A stretch of 64,000 nt of DNA, taken from the NCBI RefSeq assembly GCF_001570605.1, contig NZ_BBXG01000030.1, forward strand, positions 1 to 64,000. Reading direction: 5' to 3'. Under the pieces are notes generated by a model, which ran no database searches, was not told where the DNA came from, and saw only the letters and a list, made by a program, of their open reading frames with translations. This document shows, piece by piece, positions 25,623 through 37,109 of the stretch. Within the stretch, counting starts at the first letter, position 1. The number at the start of each line of letters is the position of its first letter. The translations under genes and the position numbers were made by a program. Source of the DNA: Herbidospora cretacea (GTDB lineage Bacteria; Actinomycetota; Actinomycetes; Streptosporangiales; Streptosporangiaceae).

Positions 25623-27220
25623 TTGTCGTCCTTCTTCTTCGGCAGGGCGATGTACGAGGTGTCGCCCAGGAAGAAGGCCAGGTAGCAGTTGGTGGTGCCG
25701 ACGGTGGCCCGGATCTTCTCGGCGTAGACGCCCGCCGTGCCGTAGCCCGTCTTGACGTACTCCTCGTGGGGCTCGGGGAACGGCGGGTCCATGCCGAGGA
25801 CCCTGCGGCCGAACTCCTCGTCGCGGGCGACCTCCTTCTCCAGCATCAGGAAGAGGTCCTTCGTGATCATGTCGGTGAAGCCCTCGGTCATCACCTGCTT
25901 GTAGCCGATCTCGCCGATCATCTCGGTGAAGTCGGGATGGGTGACGCGGTGCAGGAACTCGTGGATGATCGTGCGGGCCAGCCGCCAGCGCCAGGTGCCC
26001 CGGGCCGTCTGCTCCGGGTTGGGATAGAACGGCGGCACGCTGATCGTCTCGGTCTGGTGGTTGTGCGAGGCGGTGTTCGCCAGCAGCAGCTCGACCTTGG
26101 CCGCGGTCGCGCGGTCCTTGAGCATCTCCTCGTAGATGGACTCCAGCACCTCCTCGTCGCGCTGCCGCGAGGGGTCGAAGTCGCAGGCGGTGAACGGGGC
26201 GTTGTAGTTTTCGCCCCAGCCGACGATGGCGCCCCGGTTGCGCATCCAGTTCATCAGGCTGTCGTGGGTGACCTGCTTCTCGTGGGTGCTGCGCAGGCTG
26301 TCGGCGTACCGGAACCCCGAGTGGTAGGGGCTCTGGGTGTTGGCCAGCACGAAGAGCCACAGCTTGTCGCCCACGAACTTCTGGAGCAGGTCGGCCACAC
26401 CCTTCAGCTCCTCGAAGTCGACCGGTTCGAGCTTCTGGTCCTTGGGCGGGGTCCACTGCTCGGCGAACCGGTCGAGGACCTTGCCGAGCTCCTCCTTCAT
26501 GCTCCGGCGCAGCTCCTTCTCCTTGAGCGGCCCGATCGTGGACTCGTCGCTGTCCACCTTGGTCCGGCCGGGGAAGTAGAGCGGCCGAAGCCTCTGTACG
26601 GCATCCTCGCCCGGCCGCTCCCGGTTGAGCAGGTGCGCGGCCATCCAGCCGCCCCGCATCACGACCTCCCGCTCGAACGCCCCGTTCTCGTCACCGGGCA
26701 GGATCAGCTCCTTGGCCGCGACGGCGACCCTGACCAGGCCGAAGGCGATGCTTTCCCCCCAGAGGCCGAGCTCCCGCACCGTGGTGGCGTTGCGGGCGTA
26801 CACGGTGAGCGCGTGCATCAGCCAGGTGAGCTGCGCGGGCTTCAACCTCTGCACCGCCCACACGCCGAAGTCGCCGCGGAGCCCGCCCGTGGCGAAGAAG
26901 AGACTCTGGACGTGCTCGGCGCGGGTGTCGTTCTCGATCGCCTTGGCCACCTCGGTGTAGTCGATGATCGCGACCAGCCCCGACCCCCCGACGACGTAGT
27001 CGGGCCGCCGTGACACCGGGTTCCGCGAGACGATCTGACGGTCGTCGTCGCCGGTCTTCTTCGGTTCCTCCTTGCGACCGCTCTGGTCGTCCTTCTCGGA
27101 GAGCAGGTCGCGCTGTTGGGGCTCGGTGCTGTTCCGTTTGCTCACATTGAGCGGGGCAGGGTCGTCTCCCGTCTGGGAGTCCTTCCTCTGCCTGTTCTTG
27201 CTGCCGGTGCGTTTGATCAC
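25619..27220 (-). CDS. HEFLH metallopeptidase-like protein, long form (copy 4)
   Basis: 533 residues. GTG start preceded by GGGAGA at good spacing; a longer frame to 27343 exists but lacks a ribosome site. The N-terminus is basic (MIKRTGSKNRQRKDSQ), as in copy 1. HEFLH lies at 420-424 and Glu446 in TEGFTDMIT, again 22 residues after the second His. Shared blocks: YHSGFRYADSL, NRGAIVGWGENY, TGYGTAGVYAEK and AFFLGDTSYIALP. With copy 3 it repeats the long-short pair of the plus strand in inverted orientation. Probably a cytosolic or exported zinc peptidase; substrate unknown. Confidence 0.7.
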   Translation of the reverse strand: MIKRTGSKNRQRKDSQTGDDPAPLNVSKRNSTEPQQRDLLSEKDDQSGRKEEPKKTGDDDRQIVSRNPVSRRPDYVVGGSGLVAIIDYTEVAKAIENDTRAEHVQSLFFATGGLRGDFGVWAVQRLKPAQLTWLMHALTVYARNATTVRELGLWGESIAFGLVRVAVAAKELILPGDENGAFEREVVMRGGWMAAHLLNRERPGEDAVQRLRPLYFPGRTKVDSDESTIGPLKEKELRRSMKEELGKVLDRFAEQWTPPKDQKLEPVDFEELKGVADLLQKFVGDKLWLFVLANTQSPYHSGFRYADSLRSTHEKQVTHDSLMNWMRNRGAIVGWGENYNAPFTACDFDPSRQRDEEVLESIYEEMLKDRATAAKVELLLANTASHNHQTETISVPPFYPNPEQTARGTWRWRLARTIIHEFLHRVTHPDFTEMIGEIGYKQVMTEGFTDMITKDLFLMLEKEVARDEEFGRRVLGMDPPFPEPHEEYVKTGYGTAGVYAEKIRATVGTTNCYLAFFLGDTSYIALPKKKDDK

Positions 27221-27362
27221 TGCTTCTCCCTTGCGCCGCAGGCGAGGACCGTTCCAAGCCGGGCGGAGAAGCCGCCTGATGGCTGCGATCTTGGGTGTAC
27301 GCGTACATGCTCCACCCCTGATCACAGCCGTCAAACTAACCAATAGGCGATATGTCCGTCGC

Positions 27363-28241
27363 TCACGCCTTGCCGCAGAGCGCCGTGACGGTCACCGTGA
27401 CGTTGCCGTTGGTGTTGTTGACCGGGAACAGCACGCTGACCGCGTCATCGAGCGCCCCACCGGCCTGCGAGAACGGCCGCGCCCACGCGACGGAGTGAGG
27501 GTTGAGCAGCGGCACGAATTGAGCGGAGACCTGATAGTCCGAGTCGAACATGACCTTCCCGGCCGGGCACCGGGCGATCGTCGTGCCGGCCGTGTTGGCC
27601 GGATACTTATTGGTCGCCACGACCTTCTGCAACCCGGAGATCCCATCGACGCCTGGCACACCCCGCTCACCGGGCGGCCCCTGGAGTCCTTGCTGACCTG
27701 GGGAACCTTGCGGGCCGGGGGAGCCTTGGGGACCGGGTTCGCCCTTTGCTCCAGCGACGCCTTGTTCACCGGTTAGGCCCTGTTCGCCCTGGGGTCCTGC
27801 CGCGCCCTGCGGGCCGAGTTCGCCCTTCGCCCCGGCCGGGCCTTGCTCACCCGTCAGGCCCTGTTCGCCTTGCGGGCCGGGGTCGCCTTTCGCGCCCGTG
27901 AGGCCCTGCGGGCCAGGTTCGCCCTTCGTGCCATCGGCGCCCTGCTCACCTCTTGTGCCCTGTTCGCCCTGGGGTCCGGTGGCTCCTTGGGGGCCGGTCT
28001 TGTTCCAGGTGATCTCTCGGTAGCCCGAGGGGCAGGTGCCCACGGTGGGCGAGGTGGTCGGTACCGGGCGCAGCATCGTCTCCTCGATCGTGCCCGGTAC
28101 GCGGAGGACCCCGTCGACGCCCACGCAGGCGGTGATCTGGGTGTCGTCGGCGACCGCGACCGCCACCCCGGCACCACCGGCGACCAGCCCGGCGGCGCTT
28201 CCCACGGTCAGCCACATGGCCCGTTCTCTCCGTCGACGCAT
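27363..28241 (-). CDS. Secreted collagen-like protein with C-terminal globular domain
   Basis: About 292 residues from the ATG at 28241; AGGGGA lies 9 bases upstream (an ATG two codons earlier is possible, at 3 bases). The N-terminus is Arg-rich ([14 protein letters not shown]) with one hydrophobic segment, so it is exported or anchored. A short domain with two Cys ([15 protein letters not shown]) is followed by about 40 Gly-X-Y triplets ([18 protein letters not shown]), rich in Glu, Gln and Lys. The C-terminal domain (about 90 residues, RCPAGKV and ALCGKA) resembles trimerising heads of bacterial collagens, though I cannot name it. It precedes peptidase copy 4 on the same strand by 142 bases. 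Confidence 0.8.
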   Translation of the reverse strand: MRRRRERAMWLTVGSAAGLVAGGAGVAVAVADDTQITACVGVDGVLRVPGTIEETMLRPVPTTSPTVGTCPSGYREITWNKTGPQGATGPQGEQGTRGEQGADGTKGEPGPQGLTGAKGDPGPQGEQGLTGEQGPAGAKGELGPQGAAGPQGEQGLTGEQGVAGAKGEPGPQGSPGPQGSPGQQGLQGPPGERGVPGVDGISGLQKVVATNKYPANTAGTTIARCPAGKVMFDSDYQVSAQFVPLLNPHSVAWARPFSQAGGALDDAVSVLFPVNNTNGNVTVTVTALCGKA

Positions 28242-28351
28242 GGCCATCCATCCCCTGTGAGAGTCAAGTCGGCGGCTCACGTTAGGGGGCGGCGGGGCGG
28301 GAGATCGTCCACCTGGCGGTGCCGGGAGGTCATCCGCCAGGTTGATCATCC

Positions 28352-28369
28352 GTCCCGGGCCTCCGGGAC
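28352..28369 (-). terminator. Short hairpin after the DUF6493-like gene
   Basis: GTCCCGG and CCGGGAC form a 7-base stem with loop GCCT, just after the stop at 28375 on the minus strand. No U-tract follows, so it is a weak terminator candidate. Confidence 0.35.
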
Positions 28370-28374
28370 AGGTG

Positions 28375-31469
<3,095 letters not shown>

Positions 31470-31473
<4 letters not shown>

Positions 31474-32804
31474 AGCGTGACCTCCACGTCGGCGTCGACG
31501 CGGGCGGCGATCCGGGCGGCCAGCACGTGTTTGCACGGCCCCCGCGACCCGCGATGGTCCCACCACCACGGGCAGGTGCACGACCCGTCGGTCAGCGACA
31601 CCTCCCGCAGCCCGCCCGACGTGTGGACGGTCGCCGTCTCGCCGCTCAGTCGCACGGCGCCCGCCTCGACCAGGGCGCGGGCCGACGCCAGACGCGGGTT
31701 GAGCCGGGTGACGTGGACGCTGTCGTAGGGGAGCTCCCGGTGGAAGTGGGCCGCCTCGGACAGGTCGTAGCCGACGCGACCGGCCACCCCGAGCTGGGTG
31801 AGCGCCGCCTTGACCCGGTCGGCGGACAGGCCCGACCGGTCGGCGAGCAGGCCGATCTCGACCTCGGGCTCGAAGTTGAGCAGCATGCCGACCACGTCGG
31901 CGTCCTGTTCGGCCTGGTCGGAGGACAGGTCGTCGAGGACGGCCCCCTCGCCGGAGAACCCGCGCCAGCGCTCGGGCGACAGGGTCAGCGTGTAGCGCAT
32001 GCCGGGCAGTTCGAGCTCCCACGCGCTGGAGGCGGCCTCCGTGGGGCCGTACACCCTGAGGGTCTTGGCGAAGCGGAGCAGCGGTAACAGGGTGGCGAGC
32101 CGGTGGGTCCCGCCCAGGTAGACCGACCCGGCCGTCTCGCGGTCGGAGACGCGCAGCTCACGGCCCGTCTGGATGACCCACACGTCGGCCCTCTTGGGCA
32201 GGCCGCGCAGGAACCGGACGGCGGACATCCCGGCCGACTCGCCCCGCTGGTCCATGCCGGCCGCGATGACCTGCACTTCGGCGAACCCACGCAGCCACCG
32301 CTCGGGCAGCGGCACCTTCTTCTCCACCACCGCGCCGTCGAACGTGGTCACCACCAGCTCGTCGGCCCCCACCCCGAGGTGGAGCGGGTCACGCCCGCCG
32401 ACCCGCGCCAGCGCCTCGCGCAGCGGCGGGTTCACGTCGACGTTGGTGGTGCCCCGGTCGAACACCTCGCCGTCGAGCGCGCCGCCCAGCAGGTCGAGCT
32501 GGGCGTAGACCCCGCCGCACGCCGAGAACGACTCGAACCTCAACCGGTCGCCGTTGCAGGTGACGACCGGATCGCGCACCCAGCTCGGCCGCGCCTGCGC
32601 CTGGTGGTAGCGCGCCAGCGCGACGTCGGCCACCCCGAGCAGCGCCGCCGCCGCGGGCGCCGCCTGGGTCACCAGACCACTGAAGAATTTGGGGGCGACG
32701 GCCGGACCGGAAAGGGCCCGGCCGCCGGAGGTGGAGAGCCCGAGTCGCCCGTCGACGAGAGAGGAGGGCGCGGCGTAGCTGTACGCCTGCGTCGCTGAGG
32801 TCAT
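31470..32804 (-). CDS. SWIM zinc-finger protein
   Basis: 444 residues from the ATG at 32804. The C-terminus has the SWIM signature CTCPWWWDHRGSRGPCKH (C-x-C...C-x-H), which binds zinc and usually DNA or protein. The N-terminal part has no motif I can name. Translationally coupled (GTGA) to the DUF6493-like gene, a pairing common in actinomycetes and often near AAA/VWA genes, which are absent here. Function unresolved. Confidence 0.8.
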
Positions 32805-32819
32805 GCCCCCGGACCCTAG

Positions 32820-33116
32820 GCACCCCGACCGACAAACCCACGAAACCCCAGGCCAGCACCGAGCTCCCGGCTCGCCCACGCCGCCGATGGGCGGGTTCTG
32901 GCCGAGGTCCCGCACCTCGACCCGGTCAACGTCACCGGTGAGAACCCGCAGGCCATCGCGGCCGAACTGGCGGCTCTGGCCGGAGTCGCCGACGCGCCCT
33001 GGCCGGCCTCGCGGGCCATGGCGATGGCCGTCGTCGAGGGCCGCACCGGAGCGCGGCTGGACCAGGACTGGTTCGACCGAACTCATCTGGCCGCCCTCAT
33101 TGACGAGCCCGAATAA
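32820..33116 (+). pseudogene. Gene remnant without a 5' end
   Basis: After the in-frame TAG at 32817 a plus-strand frame stays open to TAA at 33114-33116. It encodes a protein-like stretch including GRVLAEVPHLDPVNVTGENP and ends in DRTHLAALIDEPE. There is no plausible start codon or ribosome site before an internal ATG about 35 codons from the end. It looks like the tail of a decayed or truncated gene next to the SWIM start. I do not recognise the parent family. Confidence 0.5.
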
Positions 33117-33252
33117 GCGCGCCGTCCCTTATCTCCGAATTCATCGAACCGGAAATGTCGGCACATAAGACGGAGCTCAAGACGAATTCATCTGACCCCG
33201 AGCACCTCTTGGCGGTTGAGCTAGTTTGGATGGCATACAGGGGAGGTCGGAA

Positions 33253-34077
33253 TTGCAGCACATCCGTGTTTCCGACGCTGAGCGCGACCGCGCCTGCGCC
33301 ATTCTGCGTGAGCACTACGCCGTCGGGCGGCTCGACGACCAAGAACTGTCGACGCGGCTCGCCGCCGCTCACACGGCTGTCACCTGGGGCGATCTCAACG
33401 ATCTGATGTACGACCTGCCGGCGCTGCCCGGCATGCCCCTGGCCCCGGCGGCCTACCCGCCCCCGCCACAACCGGTCGCCTACGCGCCTCCGCCGGTCCA
33501 CTATCCGCAGATGCCCCCACCGATGCCCGCGCCCGATCCGGGCAGGGGCTACCGGCTGGCCGCGGGGTTCAGTTTCGTCCTGGGGTTCGCGACCTTCGGC
33601 ATCATGTGGATCCCGTCGGTGATCTTCGCAATCCTCGCCGCGAGGGCCAAGGAGCGCGGTCAGCGCGACCCGAACACCGTGCGGACGATCGCCGCCGTGA
33701 CCGCGGCGGGGCTGCTGGCGGCGCTGGTGCTGCTGCCCGCCGGGTTCGACCGCGACGACGACGAGGGGCCGGGAGGGCGTGCTCCCATGGAGATGTTCGA
33801 CCCGGCGCACAACGTCGTCCTGGAGGTCAAGGCCGATCAGCGGAGCGCCTCCGCCGCCGAGATGGTGGTGACCACGGACGACGAGGAGACCACTCAGGAG
33901 AACGTGCTGCTGCCGATCCGGAGACCCATCCACGTCGACAGCCTCGACGACCTGTCCCTCACCGTGACACCGGACGGCGATGTGCGACTGACCTGCCGGA
34001 TCATCGTGGACGACACCGAGATCAAGGAAAGCCTGCCCAAGCGCGGAGAACCCTGCAAGGTCACTTACGACGACTGA
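33253..34077 (+). CDS. DUF1707 membrane protein with MmpS-like extracytoplasmic tail
   Basis: 274 residues. The TTG start at 33253 follows GGGAGG by 6 bases and makes the protein begin with the DUF1707 domain (IRVSDAERDRACAILREHY, residues 4-53), as in most family members. An Ala/Pro linker comes next, then two membrane helices (about 100-160). A roughly 90-residue outer domain carries the pattern VKADQ..ASAAEMVVTTDD...LTCRIIVDD...CKVTYDD with two cysteines, like MmpS accessory proteins. The combination suggests an envelope or signalling role. It overlaps the convergent ArsR gene by 13 bases. Confidence 0.75.
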   Translation: MQHIRVSDAERDRACAILREHYAVGRLDDQELSTRLAAAHTAVTWGDLNDLMYDLPALPGMPLAPAAYPPPPQPVAYAPPPVHYPQMPPPMPAPDPGRGYRLAAGFSFVLGFATFGIMWIPSVIFAILAARAKERGQRDPNTVRTIAAVTAAGLLAALVLLPAGFDRDDDEGPGGRAPMEMFDPAHNVVLEVKADQRSASAAEMVVTTDDEETTQENVLLPIRRPIHVDSLDDLSLTVTPDGDVRLTCRIIVDDTEIKESLPKRGEPCKVTYDD

Positions 34078-34337
34078 TCCCGACAACGGGTCAGCCAGCT
34101 GTCGATCTCGGCCAGCGGCGCCGGGTCGACCGCGTAGAGCCGTCTGGTCCCCTCGGCCCGCACGGTCGCGAAGCCGTTCTCGCGGAGCACGCGCAGGTGC
34201 TGGGACACCGCCGGCTGGGTGATGCCGAACTCCTCCTGGACGATCGCCCCCACCTCCCCGGCGGACTGTTCCCCGTCGGCGAGCAGTTCGAGGATCCGCC
34301 GCCTGACGGGATCTCCCAGGACGTCGAAAGCGTGCAT
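34065..34337 (-). CDS. ArsR-family transcriptional regulator
   Basis: 90 residues: a compact winged helix with VLGDPVRRRILELLADG, the recognition helix region ITQPAVSQHLRVLRENG and the wing RAEGTRRLYAVD. No Cys metal site (CxC) is present, so it is of the non-metal, small-molecule or sensor-partner type. Divergent from the carboxymuconolactone-decarboxylase-like gene 18 bases away; a palindrome between them overlaps both starts. Probably represses both. Confidence 0.88.
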   Translation of the reverse strand: MHAFDVLGDPVRRRILELLADGEQSAGEVGAIVQEEFGITQPAVSQHLRVLRENGFATVRAEGTRRLYAVDPAPLAEIDSWLTRCRDQSS

Positions 34338-34362
34338 GGCCACTACCTTATATAAGTGGCCA
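34337..34362. promoter_or_regulatory. Palindromic operator between ArsR and its divergent target
   Basis: TGGCCACT (34337-34344) and AGTGGCCA (34355-34362) are perfect 8-base arms around the AT-rich centre ACCTTATATA. It overlaps both start codons, so bound ArsR would block both genes and the transcripts may be nearly leaderless. Confidence 0.65.
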
Positions 34363-34901
34363 CTGATATGAACCGCATGCCCTTCCCGGCCGAGCTGACC
34401 GACGCCCAGCGGCAGGCCGTCGACCGCATCACCGCGGGCCCGCGCGGCGGGATCTCCGGCCCGTTCGTGCCGCTGCTGCGCAGCCCCGAGCTGATGACCC
34501 GGCTCCAGCTCGTCGGGGAGACGATCCGGTTCGGCGGCGTGCTCGACGAGGACCTCGTCGAGGTGGTCGTCCTCACGGTGGCCCGCCACTGGGACCAGCC
34601 CTACGAGTGGGCCTTCCACCACCCGATAGCGCTGGCCAAGGGCGTGCCCCCGGAGGACGTCGAGGCCATCGCCCGCCGTGAGCGCCCGTCAGGCGACCGC
34701 ATCGCCGCCCTGTGGGATCTCATCGACGAGTTGCAGCGGACCAAGGAGGTCGCCGACCCGACGTACATGACAGCGGTGTCGTTCTTCGGCGAGGAAGGGG
34801 TGGTGGCGGCGGTCGCGACGGCCGGCTACTACACGACGCTGGCCATGGTCATGAACACCGCGCGGACTCCGCCGCCGGAGGGCGGCGCCGCGCTTCAGTG
34901 A
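34356..34901 (+). CDS. Carboxymuconolactone-decarboxylase-like protein
   Basis: 181 residues from GTG at 34356 (ATG at 34368 is an alternative). All-helical CMD/AhpD-like fold by pattern (VGETIRFGGVLDEDLVEVVVLTVARHW, and WAFHHPIALAKGVP). The AhpD CxxC redox pair is absent; the His of EWAFHH is kept. Members act as decarboxylases, gamma-carboxymuconolactone-type hydrolases or peroxidase partners; which applies here is open. Controlled by the divergent ArsR. Its 3' end overlaps the LuxR-type gene by 7 bases. Confidence 0.8.
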   Translation: MATDMNRMPFPAELTDAQRQAVDRITAGPRGGISGPFVPLLRSPELMTRLQLVGETIRFGGVLDEDLVEVVVLTVARHWDQPYEWAFHHPIALAKGVPPEDVEAIARRERPSGDRIAALWDLIDELQRTKEVADPTYMTAVSFFGEEGVVAAVATAGYYTTLAMVMNTARTPPPEGGAALQ

Positions 34902-35137
34902 GGGGTGCCCGGCGGCCACACGCCGACGTTGAGGAATTGGTGGGCGTACGAGTACGCGACCAGCTGACTTCGGTTGGAGCAGGCGAACTGATCGAGGAGC
35001 TTGCTGATGCGTTCTGCCACGGTGTAGCGGCTGAGATGCATCTCGCGGGCGATCCGGGTGGTCGTGTAACCCCGGGCCAGCATGACGATCAGCCAACGGT
35101 CGCGATCATTTATCAGGTCGTCGTACGCAAGATCCAT
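34895..35137 (-). CDS. Stand-alone LuxR-type HTH regulator
   Basis: 80 residues, little more than a GerE/LuxR DNA-binding domain (LARGYTTTRIAREMHLSRYTVAERISKLL). GAGGAG lies just upstream of the ATG at 35137. No sensor domain. It follows the ATP-grasp-SARP gene by 49 bases in the same direction, so it is likely part of the RiPP cluster control circuit. Confidence 0.8.
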   Translation of the reverse strand: MDLAYDDLINDRDRWLIVMLARGYTTTRIAREMHLSRYTVAERISKLLDQFACSNRSQLVAYSYAHQFLNVGVWPPGTPH

Positions 35138-35186
35138 TCTGACTCCTCGCGTGATCGCTTGCTTGTCCGAGCGTAGGAATGCGCGC

Positions 35187-36965
35187 TTAACCGCCGGTAT
35201 TGCGAGGCCTTGCGGCCGGTTTGCCCATCAGGATCGACGTGTAGAGCTGCTTGAGCACGGGGCTGGGGTCGATGCCCAGATCGGCCGACAGCCGGATGCG
35301 GACGGCCTCGAACTGCGCGAGCGCCTCGGGTGTCCGGCCGCAGCGGGCCAGCGCGGTCATCCGGGCGGCGATCAGGCGTTCCCTGGCGGGGAAGAACGGG
35401 GCCAGGTCGTCGAGGCGGTTGAGGACCTCGACGTAGCGGGCCCGTTCGATCTGGAGCTCGGCCCAGTCCTCGTTGACGGTCAGGTGGAGTTCGGTCATCC
35501 GGCCGACCGCGTGGTCGAGCAGCGGCACGCCGGTGAACTCGGCCAGCGGACGGCCCCGCCACAGGGCCAGGGCGCGGTCGAGCAGGGTCAGCGCCGCGTC
35601 GCCCGCGCCCCGGCGGCGCATCTCGCGACCGGCCGCCGCGAGGTCGCGGAAGCGCAGGAGGTCGAGCTCGTCGCGCTGGGCCTCCAGGCGGTAGCCCCAG
35701 CCCTCGAAGGTGATCCGATCGCCGAGGCGTTTGCGCAGCTCGGAGACGTACACCTGGAGGTTCTTGCGGGCCGTCGCCGGTGGGCGGCCGGACCAGAGGG
35801 AGTCGATGAGGTGCTCGGTCGGGACGACCTCGTTGGGGTTCGACAGCAGGATCGCGGCCAGCAGCCGGGACTTGCGGGCGCTGATGTGGACGGGCGTGCC
35901 GCCGGTGCGGATGTCGAGCGGGCCGAGCACGCGGGTGTCCAGGGCGGGCGCCCTGGTCGGGGCGCCGAGCAGCAGGAACCCGGTCAGGTCGATGCGGGTG
36001 GTGGCGCGGTGCAGGCTCCGGACCATCGCCAGGGTGGCCATCGAGACGTCGTCCACCCCGGCTTTCGACTCGAACCAGCGCCAGTCGCCGTCGGGGTTGA
36101 CCTCCAGGAACACCGGGCCGTCGGTGGTGAGCAGGAAGTCGAAGGCCCCGTACCGCAGGCCCCACAGGTCGGCCAGGCGGGCCACCGCCTCGGCCACGTC
36201 GGCGGGGGCCGGGACCGGGGTCACGGTCACCGAGTCCTCGTCGCGCCAGATCGCGGCGGGTGACGGCTTCTCGACCTGGAAGGCCCTGACCTCGCCGTCC
36301 ACGTGGTAGACCCGCAGCTCGGCGGTGTGCTCGACGTACTCCTGGACGATCATCGGCACGTCGCGCGGGTGGAAGGCGGTCCGGTCGGCGATCTCCGGGA
36401 AGACGCCTTCGAGCAGACCCGGTTCGGCCTCGACGAAGTGCCGGTTCAGCGCCTTGACGATCACCTTCCGGCCGGGGAACGGCGCGCCGGCGGGGTCGGT
36501 GGTCACGATCGTGCGCGGCACCCGGATGCCGGCCTTCGTCGCGCCGTCGAGCTGGGCCAGCCTGCCGGGGTCGAGGCCGTCGGGGATGCGTACCGAGGAG
36601 AGGGCCGTGACCTGGTCGACCAGGGCGACCCACGACTCGGCGCGGAACAGGGAATGGGCGTCGCCGCCCGCGTACATCCCGAAGTGACGCACCCAGGTCA
36701 CCGTGGGCAGGATGCGGCGGCCGTCGATGGTGAGGGAGCCGTCTTCGTGGCGGGTCAGCGCCGCCACCGAACCGGCGTCGATGCGGACGCTCGGCACGCC
36801 CAGCGTGCGCAGGCCGCGTTGCAGACCGGCGAACTCCCCCATCCCCGCGCGGTCGGCCAGCACCACGCAGGGGAACGCGGTCCGGGGGTCGGTGTCGTCG
36901 GGAAGCCGCCAGTTCACGCCGTGCGTCGCCACCGGCATCCGCAGGGTGTACGAGCCCGTGTCCAT
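35187..36965 (-). CDS. ATP-grasp / SARP fusion regulator
   Basis: 592 residues. Residues about 1-330 are an ATP-grasp domain of the RimK/MvdD peptide-ligase type: VKALNRHFVEAE, IVQEYVEHTAELRVY, then FDFLLTTDGPVFLEVNPDGD with the Mg-binding Asp, Glu and Asn intact. Residues about 345-440 are the SARP winged helix (SARKSRLLAAILLSNPNEVV...ARKNLQVYVSELRKRLG). Residues 445-585 are the bacterial transcriptional activation domain (BTAD). ATP-grasp enzymes of this type ligate amino acids or form graspetide cross-links; SARPs activate biosynthetic operons by binding direct repeats. The fusion suggests an activator controlled by a nucleotide or peptide ligand, or an enzyme-regulator. Divergent from the ABC operon. 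Confidence 0.75.
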   Translation of the reverse strand: MDTGSYTLRMPVATHGVNWRLPDDTDPRTAFPCVVLADRAGMGEFAGLQRGLRTLGVPSVRIDAGSVAALTRHEDGSLTIDGRRILPTVTWVRHFGMYAGGDAHSLFRAESWVALVDQVTALSSVRIPDGLDPGRLAQLDGATKAGIRVPRTIVTTDPAGAPFPGRKVIVKALNRHFVEAEPGLLEGVFPEIADRTAFHPRDVPMIVQEYVEHTAELRVYHVDGEVRAFQVEKPSPAAIWRDEDSVTVTPVPAPADVAEAVARLADLWGLRYGAFDFLLTTDGPVFLEVNPDGDWRWFESKAGVDDVSMATLAMVRSLHRATTRIDLTGFLLLGAPTRAPALDTRVLGPLDIRTGGTPVHISARKSRLLAAILLSNPNEVVPTEHLIDSLWSGRPPATARKNLQVYVSELRKRLGDRITFEGWGYRLEAQRDELDLLRFRDLAAAGREMRRRGAGDAALTLLDRALALWRGRPLAEFTGVPLLDHAVGRMTELHLTVNEDWAELQIERARYVEVLNRLDDLAPFFPARERLIAARMTALARCGRTPEALAQFEAVRIRLSADLGIDPSPVLKQLYTSILMGKPAARPRNTGG

Positions 36966-37026
36966 GCGCCGATGGTGTTCTCATCAGGCCCGGCGGCACA
37001 ATCAGGCCTCTGCCGTTCGGCATAAG

Positions 37027-37072
37027 CCCACTTTCGTGGGGTTGTCGGCCCTACTGATCACAAGCCCATACT
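37027..37072 (+). promoter_or_regulatory. Cluster promoter with CCCAC/GTGGG operator (ABC-YcaO operon)
   Basis: CCCAC-TTTC-GTGGGG (37027-37041) abuts a -35 box TTGTCG (37042-37047). After 19 bases comes CATACT (37067-37072), followed by CAAG. The precursor operon has the same layout at 47.5 kb. The operator position suggests class II-type activation of a weak promoter. Confidence 0.7.
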
Positions 37073-37109
37073 CAAGCCACAACCCGCTCCGAGAGACAGA
37101 GGGTGGAGT

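Noticed and set aside
25619-27343. Longer start at 27343 for peptidase copy 4
   Set aside because: The GTG at 27220 has GGGAGA at good spacing and gives a basic N-terminus like copy 1; the extension has neither.
34065-34622. 185-codon version of the ArsR gene
   Set aside because: The first 95 codons are antisense to the decarboxylase-like gene; the family starts at ATG 34337.
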